Shown here one piece after another: positions 38,217 through 49,704 of a stretch of 64,000 nucleotides of DNA. Position 1 is the stretch's first letter; each line of letters opens with the position of its first letter. A program made the position numbers and the translations under genes. Under the pieces are notes generated by a model. It saw only the letters and a list, made by a program, of their open reading frames with translations. It was not told where the DNA came from and searched no databases. The stretch is from Pediococcus acidilactici (GTDB lineage Bacteria > Bacillota > Bacilli > Lactobacillales > Lactobacillaceae), in assembly GCA_024970065.1 (NCBI GenBank), contig CP103908.1:186001-250000 (forward strand). The letters are read 5' to 3'.

Positions 38217-40468
38217 ATGCTAAAGCCTTCTTCCTTCATTTGGGTGATGATTTCGCTAACCTTACCAATACTTACCAAATTGAGGTGGTGCATGGCCCTG
38301 GAAGCAATCGTGTACAGGGTGCCCCGCCACAATTTTTCGGGATAATTCTGTTCCGAAACGTCGTAGGCAATTACCGAATCAAATTCCAACCCCTTCGCCA
38401 AGTAAATGGGTAATACAACGATTCCCTTAGGCAACGAACGGTCACCGTCGGTTAGCAGGCTAGGTTTTAAGTCATGCAACCATTCTGCAACCTGAGTACT
38501 TTCCCGCATGTTTTTTGTCAGGATGGCGACGGTCCCGTAGTCTTGCAATTCGGCTTGGCAAATTTGTTTCACCGCGGTAACGGCCTCGGAAAGGGTATCC
38601 GTAACCGTAATTTCGGGTAACTTACCGTGCCGGCTAAAGGGTTGAATCTTATCACCGTCGGGTAGTAGGGCCGCCGCAAATTTAGTGATTTCCGCGGTGG
38701 ATCGGTAACTGCGGTTGAGGGTGATGAGGTTGGCCCGGTGAACGGCAAACGCGTCCTTCAATTTTTCAAGTAACGCGGACGGCTCGGTAACGTCCTTGAA
38801 CAAAGCTTGTTCACTATCACCCAACAACGTAAACTTGGCCTTCGGAAAGGCGTGCTTGAGGTACATTAACTGGGCAACCGAATAGTCCTGCATTTCATCG
38901 ATGAAGACGTACTGAAATTTGCGATTGGTGCCACTTCCGGTGATCAAATCCCGCAACATCATTAACGGAGCGGCATCTTCTAAACGCACGTGGTGCAATT
39001 CAATGTCGTTATTGAAGGTGGTGGCTGCCGCAGCGCCGTCAATTTTGGAAGATGGGAGCTGCCTCAAGAAATCCGCGTACTGGGCGTAGATATCAATAAA
39101 GTAGTTATTAAAAATGGCATCATCGATAATTTCAAAAGCCTTGGCAACTAAGTGACGGCCGATGAAATAATTTTCTTCATCAAAGGAGTTAAAATGGCGC
39201 CGTCCCACAATTTCGTGGTATTTTTCGTCACTAATTTGATCAAGCTGGGTTTGCACCCAGTCCGCAGAAACTTCTTGATCGATTCGGACCTTTAATAACT
39301 TAACTAGTTGGTTTTTAGTTCGTAAAATCCGTTCACGGTTACTCATGGATGCAGGGAAGCTCGCAAAAATTTCGCGAATCTGCTCCTTTTTAAAGAAAGG
39401 CGCCCCTTGATAATTAATGTCGGTAAATTTAATGTTTTCGGGGGTGAGTTGGTCTTCATACTGTTGAATTAGTTCGATGTACCGCTGGCTTTCCTTAAAA
39501 GAAACAATTTGTTGTTCTTCCGCGGTTTGGCTAACTTGGTTTTCAAAACGGTCAAACAGGCTTTGGACGTTGAGTCCTTCCAAACGCCGGTTAAGAAATT
39601 CAGCTAGGGTAAGCTGGCGCATGTTACGTTCCCCTAGACTAGGCAACACGTCAGAAATGTAACGACTGTACAGTTTGTTAGGCGAGAACAGAACAATTTC
39701 GTCTGCGTCAAGGGAAGCCCGACTATGGTAAAGCAAAAAGGCAATGCGTTGCAGGATCGCGGAAGTCTTCCCGCTACCGGCGACCCCTTGAACAACGAGC
39801 AGGTCACTTTGGACGTCCCGAATGATGTCGTTTTGTTCCTTTTGGATGGTGGCCACGATGTTGCGCATGTATTCGTCATTTTGCTCACCGAGCGCCTGCT
39901 GTAATAGTTCGTCACCGACCGTTTCGTTAGTATCGAACATGTGGGTGATTTCGCCGTGGCTGATGGTAAACTGTCGTTTCTTAGTTAATTCGGTTTCCAT
40001 GGGACCCGCCGGAGTTTCGTATTTGACCTTTCCAAGGGTCCCGTTGTAATAAATACTGGAAATGGGCGCCCGCCAGTCGTAAATTAAAAAGTCGCCGTCT
40101 TGGTCGGCAAAGGAGGCCACGCCGATATATAGTGATTCCGGCGCGGTTTCATCAGGATCCTGAATATCAATGCGTCCAAAGTAAGGCGAGTCTTGTAATT
40201 CAGTTAAGGAGTTGATTTGTCGTTTTAAAATGGCTTCGTTTTCCACTGCCCGGGCAACCAAACCTTTTTGCTGCTGGATTTCCGCTTCCGTTTCAATCCG
40301 ATCGTCGGCTTCAATCAAGTTGACCTTAGCGTTTTGCGAATAGTTCTTTTCTACCTTGCTAGTTTCGTGATGGGCCTTTTCGTACAGGTCTTCCGTCCGC
40401 TTTTTCTGGGCGCCAATCTGGTCAACTACGAAATCGGCGCGTTGTTGTTCTTGCTGTTGCTCGTCCAC
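38183..40468 (-). CDS. helD: HelD-like RNA polymerase-associated ATPase (UvrD-like superfamily 1)
   Basis: Superfamily 1 helicase-like ATPase, 761 residues. In Bacillus HelD binds RNA polymerase and frees it from nucleic acid for recycling. An N-terminal charged coiled coil (about 1-95, Gln/Glu/Lys-rich) would enter the polymerase secondary channel. Walker A GVAGSGKT is at 228-235, Walker B FIDEMQDYS follows a long insertion, then motif III GDSEQALF, LNRSYRST and LAKGLEFDSVI near the C-terminus. The GTG start at 40468 is eight bases behind GGAGG. Slightly shorter than Bacillus HelD. The last 32 bases are duplicated downstream around a repeat unit. Confidence 0.9.
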   Translation of the reverse strand: MDEQQQEQQRADFVVDQIGAQKKRTEDLYEKAHHETSKVEKNYSQNAKVNLIEADDRIETEAEIQQQKGLVARAVENEAILKRQINSLTELQDSPYFGRIDIQDPDETAPESLYIGVASFADQDGDFLIYDWRAPISSIYYNGTLGKVKYETPAGPMETELTKKRQFTISHGEITHMFDTNETVGDELLQQALGEQNDEYMRNIVATIQKEQNDIIRDVQSDLLVVQGVAGSGKTSAILQRIAFLLYHSRASLDADEIVLFSPNKLYSRYISDVLPSLGERNMRQLTLAEFLNRRLEGLNVQSLFDRFENQVSQTAEEQQIVSFKESQRYIELIQQYEDQLTPENIKFTDINYQGAPFFKKEQIREIFASFPASMSNRERILRTKNQLVKLLKVRIDQEVSADWVQTQLDQISDEKYHEIVGRRHFNSFDEENYFIGRHLVAKAFEIIDDAIFNNYFIDIYAQYADFLRQLPSSKIDGAAAATTFNNDIELHHVRLEDAAPLMMLRDLITGSGTNRKFQYVFIDEMQDYSVAQLMYLKHAFPKAKFTLLGDSEQALFKDVTEPSALLEKLKDAFAVHRANLITLNRSYRSTAEITKFAAALLPDGDKIQPFSRHGKLPEITVTDTLSEAVTAVKQICQAELQDYGTVAILTKNMRESTQVAEWLHDLKPSLLTDGDRSLPKGIVVLPIYLAKGLEFDSVIAYDVSEQNYPEKLWRGTLYTIASRAMHHLNLVSIGKVSEIITQMKEEGFSIKRVWKSSGKL

Positions 40469-40556
40469 CTGAATTACCTCCGTCCTTTTAGTGCTTGAAC
40501 CATTTTAGGGGCCATTTCCTGGAAAGTCAAACTAAAGGATATTAAGGTAGATTTTT

Positions 40557-40584
40557 TTGACAAGGTTAGTGAAATTCCTATAGA
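40557..40584 (+). promoter_or_regulatory. trpS promoter
   Basis: -35 TTGACA (40557-40562), 16-base spacer, -10 TATAGA (40579-40584). Confidence 0.7.
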
Positions 40585-40591
40585 ATGGAAG

Positions 40592-40784
40592 TGAAGTAGT
40601 AAGCCACACACAGAGAGGGAGGATTGCTGAAAAATCCCACGGCAAGCGAAATGGATTAGTTACGTTACGTAGGGCGAAATCCCTTATCTTTCAAGTGAGC
40701 GGTGACTTTATAGAAAAGTCACAATTTAGGTGGTACCGCGAGATTTCGTCCTATTATTCAAATTTTGAATGATAGGCTTTTTTA
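40592..40784 (+). ncRNA. T-box leader of trpS (tryptophan)
   Basis: T-box AGGTGGTACCGCG at 40728-40740 precedes the terminator CCTATTATTCAA/TTGAATGATAGG plus T run (40750-40784). A TGG codon in GCGAAATGGATTAG (about 40648-40661) is the likely tryptophan specifier. The leader is short compared with that of tyrS. Confidence 0.88.
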
Positions 40785-40815
40785 TTTATTAAAGTAAGTT
40801 ATTGGAGGAAAAGAA

Positions 40816-41838
40816 ATGACAGCCAAAAAAGTTATTTTGACCGGCGACCGGCCAACCGGAAAGTTACATATCGGCCACTATGTGGGTTCGCTAAAAAATC
40901 GGGTCCAACTTCAAAACACGGGGGATTACGATACCTTCATCATGATCGCTGATATGCAGGCGCTCACGGATAACGCTCGGGATCCTGAAAAGATTCGCAA
41001 TAGCCTTATCCAAGTGGCTCTCGATTATCTGGCGGTAGGGATCGATCCAGCGAAGTCGACCATTTTTGTTCAATCACAAATTCCAGCGCTTAGTGAGCTT
41101 ACCCAACACTACATGAACTTGGTTAGCGTTTCGCGTTTGGAACGCAACCCGACCGTTAAAACTGAAATTAAACAAAAGGCGTTTGGCCAAAGTATTCCAG
41201 CTGGTTTCTTGACTTACCCAGTTAGTCAAGCGGCCGACATTACTGCGTTTAAGGCGGATACGGTGCCGGTTGGGGATGACCAAGAACCAATGTTGGAACA
41301 AACTCGCGAAATTGTACGGAGCTTTAACAATATCTATGGTAAAAACGTCCTTGTGGAACCAGAAGGCTACTTCCCACCAAAGGGAATGGGCCGTATCCCT
41401 GGTTTAGACGGAAATGCTAAGATGTCTAAGTCGTTGAACAACGCCATTTATTTGGCAGACGACGCGGACACGATTCAAAAGAAAGTAATGTCAATGTACA
41501 CCGATCCACAACACATTCGTGTAGAGGATCCCGGACACATTGAAGGTAATACGGTCTTTACCTACCTCGACATTTTTGATCCGGATAAGGAAAAGGTTCA
41601 AGAATTGAAGGATCATTACCAAGCTGGTGGGTTAGGCGACGTTAAGATTAAGCGTTACTTAAACGAAATTCTTCAAGCGGAATTGAAACCAATCCGGGAA
41701 CGCCGGGAAAGTTACGCGGCAGACCTTGCGGGAGTTTATCAAATTCTCGAAGAGGGAAGCCAAAAGGCAAATGCAATTGCGAACCAAACTTTGAACGAGG
41801 TGCGGGAAGCAATTGGGTTGAATTATTTTAAAAAATAG
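40816..41838 (+). CDS. trpS: Tryptophanyl-tRNA synthetase
   Basis: Class I synthetase charging tRNA-Trp, 340 residues. [15 protein letters not shown] holds the HIGH motif (18-21) and [12 protein letters not shown] holds KMSKS (about 200). The tryptophan-pocket segment DMQALTDNA and the [15 protein letters not shown] loop are conserved. GGAGG-like AGGAAAAG precedes ATG 40816. T-box controlled, single gene, and followed immediately by an array of dispersed repeat units. Length is typical of the bacterial enzyme. Confidence 0.97.
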   Translation: MTAKKVILTGDRPTGKLHIGHYVGSLKNRVQLQNTGDYDTFIMIADMQALTDNARDPEKIRNSLIQVALDYLAVGIDPAKSTIFVQSQIPALSELTQHYMNLVSVSRLERNPTVKTEIKQKAFGQSIPAGFLTYPVSQAADITAFKADTVPVGDDQEPMLEQTREIVRSFNNIYGKNVLVEPEGYFPPKGMGRIPGLDGNAKMSKSLNNAIYLADDADTIQKKVMSMYTDPQHIRVEDPGHIEGNTVFTYLDIFDPDKEKVQELKDHYQAGGLGDVKIKRYLNEILQAELKPIRERRESYAADLAGVYQILEEGSQKANAIANQTLNEVREAIGLNYFKK

Positions 41839-42172
41839 AGTGCGGAAGAACTCGGGAATTTCCGAGAATTAACAGAATCAAGGCCTTAATCACGGTTTGG
41901 GTGATTGAGGCCTTGATTTGGTTAACCGGAAGAAATTGAGTTCTGGAGCACGTTTCGACTGTGTAGCAAAAAAGCGTAGAATTAGGGCCTTAATCGTGGT
42001 TTTAGCGATTGAGGCCCTAATTTGGTTACCGGAAGAAGTTGGGGCAGAAAACCCGTTTCGACTATGCAGCAGGAAAGCACAAAATCAAGGCCTTAATCAC
42101 GGTTTGGGTGATTAAGGCTTTGATTTGGTTAACCGGAAGAAATTGAGTTCTGGAGCACGATTCTCTATTAGC
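41837..42172 (+). repeat. Dispersed repeat array, three tandem units
   Basis: Begins at the trpS stop with the arm GTGCGGAAGAACTCGGG and GAGAATTAAC. Three hairpins follow (AATCAAGGCCTTAATCAC type, then AATTAGGGCCTTAATCG, then the first again), each with the tail GGTTAACCGGAAGAA...CGTTTCGACT. Units one and three share tail TTGAGTTCTGGAGCACG and lie 207 bases apart; unit two has TTGGGGCAGAAAACCCG. Nothing else is seen up to the ppx promoter region. Confidence 0.85.
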
Positions 42173-42396
42173 AAAGGATAGCCAATTAAAAAGGGACCCT
42201 CAGGATTTTTAAAGTCTAAGAGAGCTCTTTTTTACTTTCCCACGCCTGGCAAAATGACGGGACCAAATTTCTTTAATAATAATTACGGGACGTTAATTGA
42301 TAAGGTTTTACTAGATTTGCCAACTCTTTAACGCGCTCAACCATTTGGAATGGTAAAATAAAAAATGAATATATCAATTAAAATGAGGATCCCATA

Positions 42397-43335
42397 ATGA
42401 AAAATTTAGTAATTGTCGATTTAGGGTCGAATTCGGTACGGATGGCCATTAACTCGATTACGGATGAAGGCACGTTCCGGGAAATCAGGCGGGTTAAAGA
42501 AGACTCGCGAATTTCTGAAGGTATGGGACGCGAACGCTTGCTTCGACCACAAGCAATCAACCGGACGATTGAAGCACTTCACCGTTTTAAAGCAATTTAT
42601 GAAGAGTACCCGAGAATTGAAGTTCGCGGGATTACCACGGCGGCGGTGCGGATGGCCCGTAACCAAAAAGACTTTTTAAAACGCGTTCAACGCGAAACGG
42701 GAATAAAATTAGAGGTTTTGTCGGGAGACGATGAAGCCTACTACGACTACCTTGGAGTGATTAACTCCTTAGAAGTTAAGGATTGTTTGATTTTGGATAC
42801 CGGCGGAGCCAGTTGCGAGTTAATTGACGTGCATAATGGTAAGGCGCGAAACATGATCAGTATTCCGATCGGGGCAGTGTCGCTTTCGGAACGATTCCAC
42901 CTGAACAACGTAATTCGGGGAGATAATTTATTTTCTGCCGAAATGTTTGTTAACAAGCAACTCCGTGACGTTTGGTGGATTATGGATGCCTTTAATAAAC
43001 CAGTAGTTTTGTTAGGAGGCGCGAACCGAACGCTAGCCCGGATCAACCGTTGCCGGCAAAAAATTGCCCGCGTAAACAACATTCATGGCTATCGCTTAAA
43101 AACGGAAGCAATCAACCGCACCTTCCGTTCCTTAATCACCCGTAACCTGGAAAATCGTAAAAAAATTGCTGGCTTGGAAACCGCCCGGGCCGACATTATT
43201 GTGGGCGGGGTGTTACCCTTAGTAATGCTGTTGCAAATGATTGATTCAGACCGGGTGATCTTCTCGGAAAGTGGAGTTCGGGAAGGTATTATTTCAGAAT
43301 ATATTAACCAACACGCAAAGGGAGCTAATTTATGA
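42397..43335 (+). CDS. ppx: Ppx/GppA-family exopolyphosphatase
   Basis: Actin-fold phosphatase of 312 residues acting on polyphosphate and possibly on pppGpp. The phosphate-1 motif is VDLGSNSVRMAI (about 5-16), with GDDEAYYDYLG and the phosphate-2 loop LDTGGASCELI (about 128-138); GAVSLSERF follows. The short length means only the two N-terminal domains are present and the C-terminal HD-like domain of the long E. coli form is absent, as in Ppx1-type enzymes. GAGGAT precedes ATG 42397. It overlaps mvaA by four bases (ATGA), so the two are translationally coupled. The functional link to mvaA is not obvious. Confidence 0.9.
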   Translation: MKNLVIVDLGSNSVRMAINSITDEGTFREIRRVKEDSRISEGMGRERLLRPQAINRTIEALHRFKAIYEEYPRIEVRGITTAAVRMARNQKDFLKRVQRETGIKLEVLSGDDEAYYDYLGVINSLEVKDCLILDTGGASCELIDVHNGKARNMISIPIGAVSLSERFHLNNVIRGDNLFSAEMFVNKQLRDVWWIMDAFNKPVVLLGGANRTLARINRCRQKIARVNNIHGYRLKTEAINRTFRSLITRNLENRKKIAGLETARADIIVGGVLPLVMLLQMIDSDRVIFSESGVREGIISEYINQHAKGANL

Positions 43336-44558
43336 TTGAAGGATACCATCGGTTAAGCCGCCAAGCCCAGTTGGAATTATTGTCGGAATTAACTGGCGTA
43401 GGGGTGGCAACGTTAGCTAAGTTGCCGATTGATGCCGTTCGACAACAACAAATCGAGAACTATTTAACTGACTTTAAAGTCCCAGAAGGAATTGCGGTGA
43501 ACTTTCAGGTCAACGGACGGGAACACGTGGTTCCCATGGTCACTGAAGAACCTTCCGTGATTGCGGCGGCCAGCAACGGAGCTAAGTTAGTTTGCCAAGC
43601 TGGCGGCTTTCAAGCCCAAAGCCAGCGCCTAATGCGGGGCCAGTTGTTAATTAACACAAAGGCAAGTATCGAAATTAGCCAATGGGTAGTTGACCACCAA
43701 GAGCATTTACTAGAAGTCGCCAATGCTGCCCACCCCTCGATGCAAAAGCGCGGGGGCGGTGCGTTAAAAATTATGCCACGTCCGTTATCCGCTACCCAAA
43801 TATCCGTGGATCTACTGGTAGATACACGGGAGGCGATGGGTGCCAACACCATTAACACCATGCTGGAAGCCTTGAAAACGGAATTTGAGGTGGCTGAAAT
43901 TGGTGTAGAAATGGCAATTCTATCTAACTTGGCTGATCAAGCGCTGACTACGGTTACTTGCACGATTCCCGCCACGGTTATTGATCCCGCAGTGGCCCAA
44001 AAAATCGCTGATGCAAGCGAATTTGCCCAGGTAGATCCGTACCGGGCGGCCACCCATAACAAGGGAATTATGAATGGAATTGACGCCGTAGTGATGGCTA
44101 CCGGAAACGACTGGCGGGCAATTGAAAGTGGTGCGCACGCATTTGCGGCGCGTGACGGACAGTATCGGGGACTAAGTACTTGGCAAGTAGTTGATCACCA
44201 GTTACAGGGCCGACTGGTAGTACCGTTACCGGTCGCTACGGTCGGCGGATCAATCGGGATTAATGAACAAGCCCAATTGAACCTGGAGCTTCTTCAAGTC
44301 GATAGTGCTAACCAGCTTGCGGAAGTGATTGGCGCGGTCGGTTTGGCCCAAAATTTGGCGGCCCTTAAAGCCATCGTGACCGAAGGAATCCAGCACGGCC
44401 ACATGCGACTACAGGCAAAATCACTTTTGCTAGAACACGGGTTACCCGCAACTAAGTTAAACGAGGCGGTACCGCGATTGCTAAAAGAATCGCGGATTGA
44501 CGCCACCCATGCCCAAAAAGTTATTGAACAAATGAGAAAGAAGGATCTTGATGAGTAA
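43332..44558 (+). CDS. mvaA: Hydroxymethylglutaryl-CoA reductase, class II
   Basis: Rate-setting enzyme of the mevalonate route to isoprenoids, 408 residues. Class II signs: the ENYLTDFKVPEGIAVNF start of the substrate domain, then VVPMVTEEPSVIAAASNGAK (catalytic Glu and Ser), DTREAMGANTINTM with the catalytic Asp/Asn region, ATHNKGIMNGIDAVV (catalytic Lys in HNKGI) and VGGSIGI near the end. Ends a little short of the usual C-terminal flap with catalytic His: GIQHGHMRLQAKSLL supplies HGHM. Cotranscribed with ppx before and the metalloprotease-like gene after (eight-base overlap). Confidence 0.93.
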   Translation: MIEGYHRLSRQAQLELLSELTGVGVATLAKLPIDAVRQQQIENYLTDFKVPEGIAVNFQVNGREHVVPMVTEEPSVIAAASNGAKLVCQAGGFQAQSQRLMRGQLLINTKASIEISQWVVDHQEHLLEVANAAHPSMQKRGGGALKIMPRPLSATQISVDLLVDTREAMGANTINTMLEALKTEFEVAEIGVEMAILSNLADQALTTVTCTIPATVIDPAVAQKIADASEFAQVDPYRAATHNKGIMNGIDAVVMATGNDWRAIESGAHAFAARDGQYRGLSTWQVVDHQLQGRLVVPLPVATVGGSIGINEQAQLNLELLQVDSANQLAEVIGAVGLAQNLAALKAIVTEGIQHGHMRLQAKSLLLEHGLPATKLNEAVPRLLKESRIDATHAQKVIEQMRKKDLDE

Positions 44559-45507
44559 TGTAGAGGTTAATGACCAAGTAAAATCACTGTTAGAAGCCGT
44601 TAACGCAATCTTCCCGGGGGAGATCCGTTTAAGCTTTGGTGACCAGCAGGCCGGATTCGTTCGGCACGACCAGGCCCAACAATTCCACGAGCCGGGTAAA
44701 ATGTTAATTAAGGTGGATGATATTACCGCGCCTAACTACACGGCTTCCCACGAACTAATTCATTTATTGATGGTGCTGAAAGGATTTCCGCAACTATACT
44801 TTGGGTTAACGACTGGCGAAAGGGAAACTGACCAACAATTAATGTTTCTAATTACGGAGCTTTACGATGTGATTGCTCACGAAGTGGTAGTTGATGAACA
44901 ACGCCGTCACGACCTGATTGATGAACAGGTGGAAGCCGAGTTCTTGAAAGGAATTCAGGACGCGGTGGAACCGGAAACGGATGGTAAAGTAGATGGCTTT
45001 AGCGCAATCCGGTTAATCATGATGATGGACGCGATTAATTTTTACGGTGACCACCTTGCTGATTATGAAGCAAAATTAACCGCGGATTATCCAACCACGT
45101 TTGCAACTGCCCAAAAAATGATGGCAAAATTAAACCAACGCAGTATCACCAGTCCGTTTGATTTACACCGAAAAGTGGTCAAAGCATTTACGCTGGTAGA
45201 TCAGCAGCTCCAAGAATGGGGCTTGCCGGAACTTCACGCGTTGGAATTTGCTACGTTAGGCAGCGTATTTAGCGAACGTCAATTACGGCTATCCGTTAAA
45301 CAACTATTCCAAATTTACCATTCGGAATTACACGAAAAAGCTCAGGATACCCGGGCCTTTGTAGGACTAGGAATTGGCGACCAACAAAACGCTTTTGTAG
45401 TCCCCACCCCAAAGGACAAGCCTAGCGATGAGTACTTCCGCGAATTGTATGCGAAGAACGTTAAAGACTTTTTTGACGAAATTAAGATGCCGTACACCAT
45501 TCGCTAA
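44551..45507 (+). CDS. Putative zinc metallopeptidase-like protein (HExxH)
   Basis: Protein of 318 residues that I do not assign to a named family. It has HELIHLLM (about 68-75), an HExxH zinc motif, in a sequence preceded by IKVDDITAPNYTAS, the arrangement seen in IrrE-like/minigluzincin proteins, and a downstream helix with ITELYDVIAHEVVVDEQ that could supply the third ligand. No signal peptide or membrane segment is visible, so it should be cytoplasmic. ATG 44551 lies within the mvaA stop region behind AGAAGGA, so it is the third gene of the ppx-mvaA operon. Its role there is unknown. Confidence 0.7.
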   Translation: MSNVEVNDQVKSLLEAVNAIFPGEIRLSFGDQQAGFVRHDQAQQFHEPGKMLIKVDDITAPNYTASHELIHLLMVLKGFPQLYFGLTTGERETDQQLMFLITELYDVIAHEVVVDEQRRHDLIDEQVEAEFLKGIQDAVEPETDGKVDGFSAIRLIMMMDAINFYGDHLADYEAKLTADYPTTFATAQKMMAKLNQRSITSPFDLHRKVVKAFTLVDQQLQEWGLPELHALEFATLGSVFSERQLRLSVKQLFQIYHSELHEKAQDTRAFVGLGIGDQQNAFVVPTPKDKPSDEYFRELYAKNVKDFFDEIKMPYTIR

Positions 45508-45522
45508 TTTAATTATTAATTC

Positions 45523-45562
45523 AAAACTCTGGTTGCGGTCTTCGACGGTGACCGGAGTTTTT
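45523..45562 (+). terminator. Terminator of the ppx-mvaA operon
   Basis: AAAACTCTGGT pairs with ACCGGAGTTTT, then TTT. Confidence 0.8.
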
Positions 45563-45614
45563 ACATGGTTGGAAGTCGACATTCTTAACGAAACACGGCT
45601 AAAAAGATGAGCAT

Positions 45615-45654
45615 AATAAAAAACCAGAAAAATTTGCAAAACAAATTTCTCTGG
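45615..45654 (-). terminator. Terminator of the PspC gene
   Basis: On the minus strand CCAGA...AAATTTG/CAAATTT...TCTGG with a TTTTG loop is followed by TTTTTTATT. Confidence 0.85.
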
Positions 45655-45674
45655 GCTCGTTTTAAATGAAGCAA

Positions 45675-45866
45675 TTATGGTTTTTCAGGAACGACCATCA
45701 TGGCAACTAGGTAAATAATGAGGCCGGGGAAGAAACCAGTAAAGACGGTGATGGCAGTGTAAATAATTCGTAATAGGTTCGCGTCCACGTGGTACGTTTC
45801 CGCAAAGCCACCAATTACGCCGCTGATTACCCGATCAGTGGATGATTTATACAATGGTTTATTCAT
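45675..45866 (-). CDS. PspC-domain membrane protein, 63 aa
   Basis: Small membrane protein with a single PspC domain, a module of envelope-stress (phage shock) proteins. The sequence shows LYKSSTDRVISGVIGGFAE, the classic PspC entry with LxR-x4-V-x-GG-A, then a hydrophobic helix (about 38-58, TVFTGFFPGLIIYLVAMMVV) and the ending VPEKP. GAGGTGAG precedes ATG 45866. It is a single gene with its own terminator. In low-GC Gram-positives such proteins accompany LiaFSR-type responses; no such regulator is visible here. Confidence 0.92.
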   Translation of the reverse strand: MNKPLYKSSTDRVISGVIGGFAETYHVDANLLRIIYTAITVFTGFFPGLIIYLVAMMVVPEKP

Positions 45867-46008
45867 GTGCTCACCTCATTTCGTTTACTACATTATATAA
45901 CATTTAGGTAAGAAAGATGTTAAAGATGAATCCCGATAGCTAGGCAGAAAATTAAATGGTAGAATTATTAGGTACTGATTCCATGTGTAAATTGGAGACA
46001 TTGAAAAT

Positions 46009-46674
46009 ATGAGTGAAAAAGGTTGGAGAATTACGGCAGGTTTTGCCGGGATACTTTCATTAGTGGCGGTATTCTTGTTTATGTTCCGCATGTTAGTGGG
46101 CAAGATTGATTTTTGGACGATCCTGTTCTTTTCGTTAATCGTGGTTGGAGCGGTTGCGTATGCGTTGATTCACATGATTTTGAAAATTAGGCGGTTAACT
46201 CCGCGCAAAGAATCGGTTACCGAACAGGTTTCCGAAACTAAAGAGTTTGTAGGACTTTTTATGAGCATTCTAGTGGTTTTTGCCTGCGCAATCGGGTTTG
46301 GTTTCTTTAGTAAAGAAGCAGCTGGCGAGGCGGCAGGAACCGTACTATTTGGGGCAACCTTAATTACAATTATCGCCAAGATCTATGACATCTGGCGGTT
46401 GACGAACGCTAAACAACGGAGACAAAAAATGGTCGCTCACGACCCGATTTGGCCATTGTCGCAAGCCGAAAAAATCGGTTGTGGCCTGTTCTTGATTGGG
46501 GCCCTAGGAATGTGGTTATGGGCACCGTTGATAGCGATTAGCTACGTCGGACTGTTGATTTTCTTGATTAAGCCGATTCGGCACCGGGTTGAAGGTCGGT
46601 GGATCGACGTGCTTTTAATGGAAATCAACTTAGTAATGGTAATTTTATCGACACTTTTGGTGGTTTTTAAATAA
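46009..46674 (+). CDS. Uncharacterised multi-pass membrane protein, 221 aa
   Basis: Integral membrane protein with about six hydrophobic segments in three pairs (about 9-30 and 35-58, 80-100 and 108-125, 155-180 and 195-218), linked by basic cytoplasmic loops (KIRRLTPRKESVTEQ and TNAKQRRQKMV). I do not recognise the family. GGAGA lies 12 bases before ATG 46009. It is divergent from the PspC gene, with which it may share regulation by position only, and has its own terminator. No catalytic or transporter motif is visible. Confidence 0.72.
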   Translation: MSEKGWRITAGFAGILSLVAVFLFMFRMLVGKIDFWTILFFSLIVVGAVAYALIHMILKIRRLTPRKESVTEQVSETKEFVGLFMSILVVFACAIGFGFFSKEAAGEAAGTVLFGATLITIIAKIYDIWRLTNAKQRRQKMVAHDPIWPLSQAEKIGCGLFLIGALGMWLWAPLIAISYVGLLIFLIKPIRHRVEGRWIDVLLMEINLVMVILSTLLVVFK

Positions 46675-46682
46675 ATATTAAT

Positions 46683-46737
46683 AAAACTGAAATCAAACTA
46701 ACCGTGAACTTTGGATTTGAATTTCAGTTTTTTATTT
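46683..46737 (+). terminator. Rho-independent terminator
   Basis: AAAACTGAAAT/ATTTCAGTTTT arms with a long, partly paired loop, then TTTATTT. Confidence 0.75.
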
Positions 46738-46751
46738 AGAAAGGAATTCAA

Positions 46752-47600
46752 ATGATAGAAATTGGTTTAAGTACGTGGACAGACCATCCGGCGTTATCGA
46801 CGGAAGGAAAAGAAAAGGCCACGTTAACGGAATACGCTGGTCACTTTCCATTGGTGGAAGTCGACAGCTCCTTTTACGCGACGCCTTCCTTATCCAACGT
46901 GGTAAATTGGCAGCACCAAGTTCCGGAACAGTTTCGGTTCATTTTTAAGGCTAACCAAGCGATGACGCTCCATGATGGGGTAGTCGATGAAGACTACTTA
47001 ACTACCGAACGGCGGATGGTATTCACCGACTTTTATAAGGTCATGCAACCCTTAGTGAAAACTAACCAACTAGCCGCGGTGCTCTTTCAATTTCCACCGT
47101 CGTTTCGTTGTGAACTAAGAAATATTCGTTATCTATTCGAGATTCGTCAAATGATGGGTAAGCTCCCGATTGCCGTAGAATTTCGTAACGCTAGTTGGTT
47201 TACCGACGCGGTGACGGAGGATACTTTATCGTACTTGCAACGGCTACGAATGGTTAACGTGACGGTGGACGAACCCTTTGATGGCAACCAAGGGATGCCG
47301 TTTGTTTTGCAAGTCACCAGCACAAAACAGGCGTTTTTCCGGCTACACGGGCGCAACGCCAGCGGCTGGTTCAGTAGTGGAAAAAACTGGCGGCGCGAAC
47401 GAACCAACTACCGGTATTCGACTACAGAGTTAAAAGAATTAGCGGAATCCATCAAGGCAGTTGCGGAATCGGTCCAAGACGTTATGGTGATTTTTAACAA
47501 TAACGGGAATCACGATGCGGTAGCCAACGCTAAAGAATTGCAAGAACTCCTGGGAATTCATTTTACGGGACTGGGACCGATGCAGTTAGACTTATTTTAG
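46752..47600 (+). CDS. DUF72 (YecE-like) TIM-barrel protein
   Basis: Protein of 282 residues in the DUF72 family, whose biochemical role is unsettled. Family signs: IGLSTWTDHP at the N-terminus, VEVDSSFYATPS, FRFIFKANQAMT, LAAVLFQFPPSF, LPIAVEFRNASWF and YFRLHGRN-type FFRLHGRN with YRYS; these strands fit a TIM barrel resembling sugar isomerases. AAAGGA precedes ATG 46752. It starts 15 bases after the previous terminator and is followed by metG 76 bases later, which has its own probable promoter (TGGTACAAT near 47631). Confidence 0.9.
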   Translation: MIEIGLSTWTDHPALSTEGKEKATLTEYAGHFPLVEVDSSFYATPSLSNVVNWQHQVPEQFRFIFKANQAMTLHDGVVDEDYLTTERRMVFTDFYKVMQPLVKTNQLAAVLFQFPPSFRCELRNIRYLFEIRQMMGKLPIAVEFRNASWFTDAVTEDTLSYLQRLRMVNVTVDEPFDGNQGMPFVLQVTSTKQAFFRLHGRNASGWFSSGKNWRRERTNYRYSTTELKELAESIKAVAESVQDVMVIFNNNGNHDAVANAKELQELLGIHFTGLGPMQLDLF

Positions 47601-47670
47601 CCCGGGAAGTGCCCGTTTTTCCGCGTGCTATATGGTACAATAACAGTAATTATCTTTAGACTAGAATTGA

Positions 47671-49704
<2,034 letters not shown>

